From NCBI RefSeq assembly GCF_031844685.1, contig NZ_CP134605.1:3430001-3494000 (forward strand): DNA of 64,000 nt. The letters run 5' to 3'. The notes beneath the pieces were generated by a model that was not told the DNA's origin, searched no databases, and was given only the letters and a program-made list of their open reading frames with translations. The stretch's first letter is position 1. The number at the start of each line of letters is the position of its first letter. Positions 59,101 to 64,000 of this stretch are shown piece by piece. Origin of the DNA: Streptomyces sp. ITFR-21 (GTDB lineage Bacteria; Actinomycetota; Actinomycetes; Streptomycetales; Streptomycetaceae). Made by a program: the position numbers and the translations under genes.

Positions 59101-60948
59101 ATGACCGCACGTGCACGAGTCCGCGCCCCCGAACTGATCGGCAAGGGCGGCTGGCTGAACACCGGAGACCGCCGGCCCACCCTCGCCGACCTGCGAGGAT
59201 CCATCGTCATCCTGGACTTCTGGACCTTCTGCTGTGTGAACTGTCTGCATGTACTGGACGAGCTGCGCGAGCTGGAGGAGCGCCACCGCGACACCGTGGT
59301 GATCGTCGGCGTGCACTCTCCGAAGTTCGTGCACGAAGCCGAGCACCAGGCGGTCGCGGACGCCGTGGAGCGCTACGGGGTGCACCACCCGGTGCTCGAC
59401 GACCCCGAGATGGGCACCTGGAAGCAGTACGCGGTGCGGGCCTGGCCGACGCTGGTCGTGATCGACCCCGAGGGGTACGTGGTCGCGCAGCACGCGGGAG
59501 AGGGCCACGCGCACGCGCTGGAGAAGCTCGTCACCCGTCTGGAGGAGGAGCACGCCGCCAAGGGCACCCTGCGGCACGGTGACGGCCCCTATGTGCCGCC
59601 CGAGCCCGTCGCGACCGACCTCCGCTTCCCCGGCAAGGTGCTGGCCGTCCCGGGCACCGGCCACTACCTGGTCAGCGACTCCACCCGGCACGCGCTGGTG
59701 GAGCTGGCCGCCGACGGCGAGAGCGTGGTCCGGCGGATCGGCACCGGTGAGCGCGGCCTGCTGGACGGCGACGCCGCGACCGCGCGGTTCAGCGAGCCGC
59801 AGGGCCTGGCCATGCTGCCGGACGGCTCGGTGATCGTGGCCGACACCGTCAACCACGCGCTGCGCCGACTCGACCTGGAGACCGGCCGGGTCACCACGGT
59901 GGCCGGCACCGGGAAGCAGTGGTGGCAGGGCTCGCCGAACTCCGGCCCGGCCCGCGAGGTCGCCCTGTCCTCGCCGTGGGACATCGCCTGGTTCGAGGAC
60001 CGGGTGTGGATCGCGATGGCGGGCGTCCACCAGCTGTGGACGTACGACCCCGCGACCGAACGGGTGGAGGTGGCCGCCGGCACCACCAACGAGGGCCTGG
60101 TCGACGGGCACGCGGGCGACGCCTGGTTCGCCCAGCCGTCGGGACTCTCGGCGGCCGGCGGGCGGCTGTGGATCGCCGACTCCGAGACCTCGGCCCTGCG
60201 CTGGGCCGAGCAGGCCCCCGACGGCACCGGTTACGTCGTCCGCACCGCCGTCGGCACCGGTCTGTTCGACTTCGGCCACCGCGACGGCCCGGCCGGGCAG
60301 GCCCTGCTCCAGCATCCGCTGGGCGTCACCGCGCTGCCGGACGGCTCGGTCGCGGTCAGCGACACGTACAACAACGCGCTGCGGCGCTACGACCCCGCCT
60401 CCGGCGAGGTCTCCACGCTGGCCACGGGGCTGCGTGAGCCCTCCGACGCGGCCGTGGTCGAGGGCGACGTCGTGGTCGTGGAGTCGGCCGCCCACCGGCT
60501 GACCCGGATGCGGCTGCCCGAGGCGGCGGTACGGGTCGACGCGGTCGCCCACCGTACGCGGCGGGCCGCCACCGACGTGGCCGCCGGGCCGTTTAGGCTG
60601 GACGTGGTCTTCTCGGCGCCGCCCGGTCAGAAGCTGGACGAGCGCTACGGGCCCTCGACGCGGCTGCTGGTCAGCGCCACTCCGCCGGAACTCCTGGTGG
60701 AGGGCGGCGGCAAGGGGACGGACCTGTACCGCGACCTGGTGCTCGACCCCGCGGTGGCCGAGGGCGTGCTGCACGTCTCGGCGATGGCGGCGTCCTGCGA
60801 CGAGGACACCTCCGACAACCCGAACCCGTATCCCGCGTGTCACGTCCACCAGCAGGACTGGGGCGTCCCCGTCCGGCTCACCCCGGACGGGGACGCGCGG
60901 CTCGCGCTGGTGCTGGCCGGGATGGACACGGCGGTGGCCGCGGGGTGA
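59101..60948 (+). CDS. Thioredoxin-like / NHL-repeat protein (NHLRC2-like)
   Basis: 615 residues. An N-terminal thioredoxin fold (about 10-160) has the redox motif in FWTFCCVNCLH (CVNC, Cys45 and Cys48) and the cis-Pro loop VRAWPTLVVI. It is followed by a six-bladed NHL propeller (about 175-490) with repeats such as FSEPQGLAMLPDGSVIVADT and LQHPLGVTALPDGSVAVSDT. The C-terminal ~110 residues form a beta domain. Same architecture as human NHLRC2. No signal peptide, so cytoplasmic. Function in bacteria is unknown. ATG at 59101. Confidence 0.9.
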   Translation: MTARARVRAPELIGKGGWLNTGDRRPTLADLRGSIVILDFWTFCCVNCLHVLDELRELEERHRDTVVIVGVHSPKFVHEAEHQAVADAVERYGVHHPVLDDPEMGTWKQYAVRAWPTLVVIDPEGYVVAQHAGEGHAHALEKLVTRLEEEHAAKGTLRHGDGPYVPPEPVATDLRFPGKVLAVPGTGHYLVSDSTRHALVELAADGESVVRRIGTGERGLLDGDAATARFSEPQGLAMLPDGSVIVADTVNHALRRLDLETGRVTTVAGTGKQWWQGSPNSGPAREVALSSPWDIAWFEDRVWIAMAGVHQLWTYDPATERVEVAAGTTNEGLVDGHAGDAWFAQPSGLSAAGGRLWIADSETSALRWAEQAPDGTGYVVRTAVGTGLFDFGHRDGPAGQALLQHPLGVTALPDGSVAVSDTYNNALRRYDPASGEVSTLATGLREPSDAAVVEGDVVVVESAAHRLTRMRLPEAAVRVDAVAHRTRRAATDVAAGPFRLDVVFSAPPGQKLDERYGPSTRLLVSATPPELLVEGGGKGTDLYRDLVLDPAVAEGVLHVSAMAASCDEDTSDNPNPYPACHVHQQDWGVPVRLTPDGDARLALVLAGMDTAVAAG

Positions 60949-60954
60949 GGGAGA

Positions 60955-60981
60955 CCGGCCCGGCGGTGGCCGCCGGGCCGG
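60955..60981. terminator. Bidirectional hairpin terminator
   Basis: Perfect 12-bp stem CCGGCCCGGCGG / CCGCCGGGCCGG with a TGG loop, 7 nt after the NHL gene stop; it also faces the convergent DUF6458 gene. Confidence 0.65.
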
Positions 60982-61082
60982 CCCTTCCGCGCGTGCCGGG
61001 TACTCCGGCGCGCGGCGCCTCTCGCGGCGCGCGGCGCGCCGCGGCGGCCGGAACGGGCCCTCGGCCCCGGCTCAGTGCCGGT

Positions 61083-61334
61083 TCAGTACCGGCCGCCGGG
61101 GTAGCGGTCGTCGGTGTAGTAGCGCTCCTCGACCACGGGCGGCACGTCGCCGTTCGCGGTCGGGGGCAGCCGGCGCCGCTTGAAGATGCTGACGTAGGCG
61201 GCCAGGCCGATCATGCCGACGGCCATCATGATCAGGCCCACCAGGTCGACGTTGACGCCTTTCGCGTGCCAGTCGGTGGCGAACGTGACGATCGCTCCGA
61301 CCGCAATCAGGATGATGCAGCCTCCGATACCCAC
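61083..61334 (-). CDS. DUF6458 small membrane protein
   Basis: 83 residues. Two membrane helices (about 3-22 and 33-50) around a short loop DWHAKGVNVDL, then a basic stop-transfer FKRRRLPP and a polar, Tyr/Asp/Arg-rich tail ERYYTDDRYPGGRY. The pattern, and the start MGIGGCIILIAVGAI, match DUF6458. I chose GTG at 61334 because GGAGGCGG lies 6 nt upstream; an ATG at 61373 would add 13 polar residues. Function unknown. Confidence 0.85.
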   Translation of the reverse strand: MGIGGCIILIAVGAIVTFATDWHAKGVNVDLVGLIMMAVGMIGLAAYVSIFKRRRLPPTANGDVPPVVEERYYTDDRYPGGRY

Positions 61335-61449
61335 AATGCCCGCCTCCGTTGATCGACTTGACTCGATGTGCATGTGGTGTCAATCAGGCGCCTGCCCGCG
61401 CTTTTGACGCTCAATCAGCGCGGGCGGGGCATGGATGCGGCGGGGTGGG

Positions 61450-61550
61450 CGCCGGGCGTGTGCCGGGGGCGGGCGTGTGCCTGCGGCGGGCGCGGGTCGG
61501 CGCCGGGCGTGTGCCGACGGCGGGCGCGGGTCGGCAGTGGGCGCGGGTCG
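61450..61550. repeat. 51-bp imperfect direct repeat, GC-rich
   Basis: Units start at 61450 and 61501 (each begins CGCCGGGCGTGTGCCG and ends GCGCGGGTCGG), with shorter internal repeats. In the spacer between DUF6458 and the small lipoprotein; no gene. Confidence 0.65.
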
Positions 61551-61612
61551 GGGCGGGGGCCGCGGGGCGGCGGACGGCTTGTCCCGCGGCGGCCACCGCC
61601 GGACCGCTGTGG

Positions 61613-61771
61613 CTAGTGGTGCTTCTTCGAGCTCTTCGACTTGGAGTGCGAGGTCCCGTGGCCGTGGTGCCCGGTGCCGGAGGAGGTGGAGTGGCACCCG
61701 GCCAGGACGAGTACCGCGGCGGCGGTGCCCGCGGCGATGGCGACGGCGGTGCGGTGACGGCGGCTCAGCAC
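61613..61771 (-). CDS. Small His/Ser/Lys-rich lipoprotein
   Basis: 52 residues. Signal peptide with basic start SRRHR, hydrophobic core AVAIAAGTAAAVLVL and lipobox LAGC, so the mature part is only ~28 residues: STSSGTGHHGHGTSHSKSKS plus SKKHH. It is strikingly rich in His, Ser and Lys. It could bind metal ions or negatively charged wall polymers; that is inference. GTG at 61771 has GGGGGAA upstream; an ATG at 61837 is in frame but lacks a ribosome binding site. Confidence 0.68.
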   Translation of the reverse strand: MLSRRHRTAVAIAAGTAAAVLVLAGCHSTSSGTGHHGHGTSHSKSKSSKKHH

Positions 61772-62115
61772 GATGGATTCCCCCGGTTGCGACGGTTGGT
61801 TGCGGTTGGCGTGACCATGTTGGCGGAGCCGGTTCACGATTTGATGACGGAAAGATCCCGTCCCTTCGACAGTCGGCGGGCGTCAGCCGGCGGTGCCGGT
61901 ACGGGCGGCGGGCGCGGGCGGGCGCGCGGGCGGGCGCGCGGGCACCCGCGGTCCGACGGAGGTCCCGGTCGCCGGTCCGGTCGGCGTCCCGGCCGGGGTC
62001 CGGGATTTTCGGCTGTCACCGGGGGACGGGTCCGCGCGTGAAGTAAGTGAAAGGCGGGGGAGACGCGGGGGCCGAACGGGACCGGACCGGAGGGGACGGG
62101 ATCGGGCCGCGGTGC
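61772..62115. other. Intergenic region between apeB and the small lipoprotein
   Basis: 344 bp. The left part (61772-61880) is AT-richer and should carry the lipoprotein promoter on the minus strand. The right part contains short GGGCGCGC repeats (61905-61950). No gene supported; no clear terminator for apeB. Confidence 0.4.
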
Positions 62116-63420
62116 TCAGCCCTCGCCCTCGAGGAAGGAACGCAGCGCGGAGGCCAGCATGTGGGGGTCGTCGGCGCCGCACAGTTCACGGGCGGAATGC
62201 ATGGAAAGGACGGGGACGCCGATGTCGACGGTGGTGATGCCGTGCCGGGCCGCGGTGATGGGCCCGATCGTGGTGCCGCAGGGCATCGCGTTGTTGGAGA
62301 CGAAGTGCTGGAAGGGGACACCGACCCGCTCGCAGGCGCCGGTGAAGATCGCGCGGCCGGCGCCGTCGGTGGCGTACCGCTGGTTGACGTTGGTCTTGAG
62401 GATGGGGCCGCCGTTGGCCCGCGGGTGGTGGGTGGGGTCATGACGCTCGGGGTAGTTGGGGTGCACCGCGTGGCCGACGTCGGAGGAGACGCAGACGGTG
62501 CCGGCCAGGGCCCGGACGCTCTCCTCGTAGCCGCCGCCGCGTGCGTGCACCGAGCGTTCGAGGACGCGGCCGAGCAGGGGGCCCTTGGCGCCGGTGTCGG
62601 ACTCGCTGCCGTTCTCCTCGTGGTCGAAGGCGACCATGACGGGGATGTGCGACAGGTCGCGGTCGTACTCGGTGGCCGCGGTCAGCGCGGCAAGACACGC
62701 GTGCACCGAGAGCAGGTTGTCCAGCCGGGGGGAGGCGAGCAGTTCCCGGTCGCGACCGAGGAAGGCGGGCGGCTGCACGTCGTGGGTCATCAGGTCCCAG
62801 CCGGCCACGTCCTCGGCGGCGACGCCCGCCTCGGCGGCCATGAAGTCGATCAGGTCGCCGTCCGTCGCGTCGCCGAGGCCCCACAGCGGCTGGAGGTGGC
62901 GCTGCTTGTCCAGGGTGAGGCCGTTGTCGGTGACCCCGCGGTCGAGGTGGATGGCGAGTTGGGCCACCCGCAGCAGCGGGCGGTCGACGTTCACCAGCCG
63001 GGTGCTGCCGTCGCGCAGCGACAGCCGGCCGGCCAGCCCCAGGTCGCGGTCGAGCCAGCTGTTGACCAGCGGGCCGCCGTAGACCTCCACGGCCACCTGA
63101 CGCCACCCGGCCGCGCCCATGTCGGGGCGCGGTTTGACCCGCAGGTTCGGGGAGTCGGTGTGGGCGCCGACCACCCGGTACGGGGTCTGCGGCCGGGCGC
63201 TCTCCGGCACGAACCAGGCGAGGATCGCGCCGCCGCGCAGCACATACCGGCCGCCGGTCCGCCCGTCCCACGCCGCGGTCTCGCTGACCTGTTGGAACCC
63301 GGCCTTCTCCAGCCGGTCGGCCGCGACGGCCACCGCATGGTAGGGAGTGGGGCTGGCCTGCACGAACGAGGCCAGGTCCGCGGTGTGGTCGCGGTCGAAC
63401 GTACGAGAGTGGTGACTCAT
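62116..63420 (-). CDS. apeB: M18-family aminopeptidase
   Basis: 434-residue zinc aminopeptidase of the DAP/ApeB type, a cytoplasmic dodecamer removing N-terminal acidic or neutral residues. Metal and catalytic motifs: VVGAHTDSPNLRVKP (His87, Asp89), SPRLDNLLSVHACL, AFDHEENGSESDTGAKGP (catalytic Glu pair), SSDVGHAVHPNY and VLSMHSARELCG (last His). ATG 63420 is chosen because TATGCT lies 6 nt upstream; there is no ribosome binding site. A terminator of the upstream gene lies 21 nt before the start. Confidence 0.94.
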   Translation of the reverse strand: MSHHSRTFDRDHTADLASFVQASPTPYHAVAVAADRLEKAGFQQVSETAAWDGRTGGRYVLRGGAILAWFVPESARPQTPYRVVGAHTDSPNLRVKPRPDMGAAGWRQVAVEVYGGPLVNSWLDRDLGLAGRLSLRDGSTRLVNVDRPLLRVAQLAIHLDRGVTDNGLTLDKQRHLQPLWGLGDATDGDLIDFMAAEAGVAAEDVAGWDLMTHDVQPPAFLGRDRELLASPRLDNLLSVHACLAALTAATEYDRDLSHIPVMVAFDHEENGSESDTGAKGPLLGRVLERSVHARGGGYEESVRALAGTVCVSSDVGHAVHPNYPERHDPTHHPRANGGPILKTNVNQRYATDGAGRAIFTGACERVGVPFQHFVSNNAMPCGTTIGPITAARHGITTVDIGVPVLSMHSARELCGADDPHMLASALRSFLEGEG

Positions 63421-63432
63421 ACGGCCAGCATA
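63421..63432 (-). promoter_or_regulatory. -10-like hexamer of a leaderless apeB transcript
   Basis: Minus strand TATGCT (63432-63427) ends 6 nt before the ATG at 63420, directly after the T-rich tail of the upstream terminator. Confidence 0.45.
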
Positions 63433-63440
63433 GAAAAGAC

Positions 63441-63473
63441 GGTGTTCCGCCACCTGGATGGTGGCGGAACACC
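63441..63473 (-). terminator. Strong intrinsic terminator of the acyl-CoA dehydrogenase gene
   Basis: Perfect 14-bp stem GGTGTTCCGCCACC / GGTGGCGGAACACC, 5-nt loop. On the minus strand it is followed by GTCTTTTCT, a T-rich tail. It is 60 nt after the stop of the gene at 63534. Confidence 0.85.
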
Positions 63474-63533
63474 ACCGGATCGGTCACCCGGAGTATCAGC
63501 GGATGGCGGGTGTGCCGCCAGGGGCGGTCGGGC

Positions 63534-64000
63534 TCAGAACGCCTCTTCCGGCAGGTCCATCACATCGAGGGCCACGTTCTCCGCGATGGCCCGCTGCACG
63601 CCGACGCCCGGCAGGATGTCGGTGGCGAAGAACTTCGCCGCGGCGATCTTGCCGGTGTAGAAGGCCCGGTCCTTGGGGGAGGCGTCCGGCAGCTTGTCGG
63701 CGGCCACGCCGGCGCCCCTGAGCAGCAGGTAGGCGATGACCACGTCACCGGAGGCCAGCAGCAGCCGGGTGGTGTTCAGGCCGACCTTGTAGATGGAGCG
63801 GACGTCCTGCTCGGTGGCGGCCAGGTCGGTGAGCATGGCGCCGACGATGCCCTCCAAGTCGACCGCGGCCTTGGCGAGCTGGTCGCGGGCGGCGGCCAGC
63901 TCCTCGCCGCCGGTCGCCTCGGCGAGGAACTTCTTGATCTCCTCGCTGAGCGCGGTCAGCGCCTGGCCCTGGTCGCGGACGATCTTCCGGAAAAAGAAGT
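63534..64000 (-). CDS. Acyl-CoA dehydrogenase, C-terminal part (cut by window edge)
   Basis: About 155 C-terminal residues of an acyl-CoA dehydrogenase with the long C-terminal helical extension (AcylCoA_DH_C type). Visible: FFRKIVRDQGQALTALSEEI, VGLNTTRLLLASGDVVIAYL, KDRAFYTGKIAAAKFFATDI and the tail AIAENVALDVMDLPEEAF, typical of the ~600-residue FadE/AidB-like proteins. The N-terminal FAD and catalytic domains lie off the right edge. Substrate unknown. Confidence 0.88.
   Translation of the reverse strand, partial: FFFRKIVRDQGQALTALSEEIKKFLAEATGGEELAAARDQLAKAAVDLEGIVGAMLTDLAATEQDVRSIYKVGLNTTRLLLASGDVVIAYLLLRGAGVAADKLPDASPKDRAFYTGKIAAAKFFATDILPGVGVQRAIAENVALDVMDLPEEAF

Overview
The window is a stretch of a high-GC actinobacterial chromosome, almost certainly from a Streptomyces or a close relative (Streptomycetaceae). 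The reasons are the very strong G/C bias at third codon positions, a conservon operon with a CYP157-like P450, DUF5819/HTTM and DUF6457/MobA gene pairs, two branched-chain keto-acid dehydrogenase clusters, and the pbpA-rodA-pstP-fhaB-fhaA block followed by tRNA-Leu. In sequenced Streptomyces this block lies near oriC. A perfect match to the bacterial parS consensus at 11378 fits an origin-proximal position.

Layout. 1-4817: cell-envelope growth and Ser/Thr-phosphorylation operon on the minus strand (fhaA, fhaB, pstP, rodA, start of pbpA). 5365: tRNA-Leu(CAG). 5937-12769: terD, an azoreductase with a divergent HxlR regulator, a large PAS/PP2C/ATPase regulator, parS, a J-domain protein and a rhodanese. 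12770-13771: an IS982-type insertion sequence that begins directly after the rhodanese stop codon. 13799-17536: paaABCDE (phenylacetyl-CoA epoxidase). 17733-20569: DUF5819 + HTTM membrane pair and a SpoU rRNA methyltransferase. 20614-24568: paaN, divergent from paaH and a TetR regulator. 24694-29150: bkdR, divergent from the first bkdABC set. 29206-33160: mobA, DUF6457, moeA, K+ channel. 33343-38208: MFS/LysR pair, quinone oxidoreductase, a Pro-rich surface protein. 38364-42942: proteasome activator bpa, a Ser/Thr kinase converging on an APH-type phosphotransferase, an orphan response regulator. 43260-46966: second bkdABC set. 47150-51114: small genes, a multiply frameshifted secreted-protein pseudogene, GntR + MFS. 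51233-56447: conservon (cvnA-D + P450). 56779-64000: DinB/maleylpyruvate-isomerase-like protein, nitrilase, LURP-one-like protein, thioredoxin-NHL protein, small membrane and lipoproteins, M18 aminopeptidase, and the end of an acyl-CoA dehydrogenase.

How the genes fit together. The 13.8-29.2 kb part is a catabolic block that funnels phenylacetate and branched-chain keto acids into CoA esters. The three divergent promoter regions there (upstream of paaA, paaN/paaH and bkdR/bkdA) each carry the same palindrome, ACCGA-N4-TCGGT, which resembles the PaaR operator core. Each also carries a DnaA-box-like nonamer. The TetR gene at 23981 is the obvious candidate for the common repressor. At paaN the operator lies exactly between a plausible -35 and -10.

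At least ten genes have a -10-like hexamer 6-7 nt before the start codon and no ribosome binding site, so leaderless mRNAs look common. I found no CRISPR array, prophage or biosynthetic cluster. The least explained items are the DUF5819/HTTM pair, which resembles SdpA/SdpB without a toxin gene, the P450 lacking the ExxR motif, and the shared paa/bkd operator.
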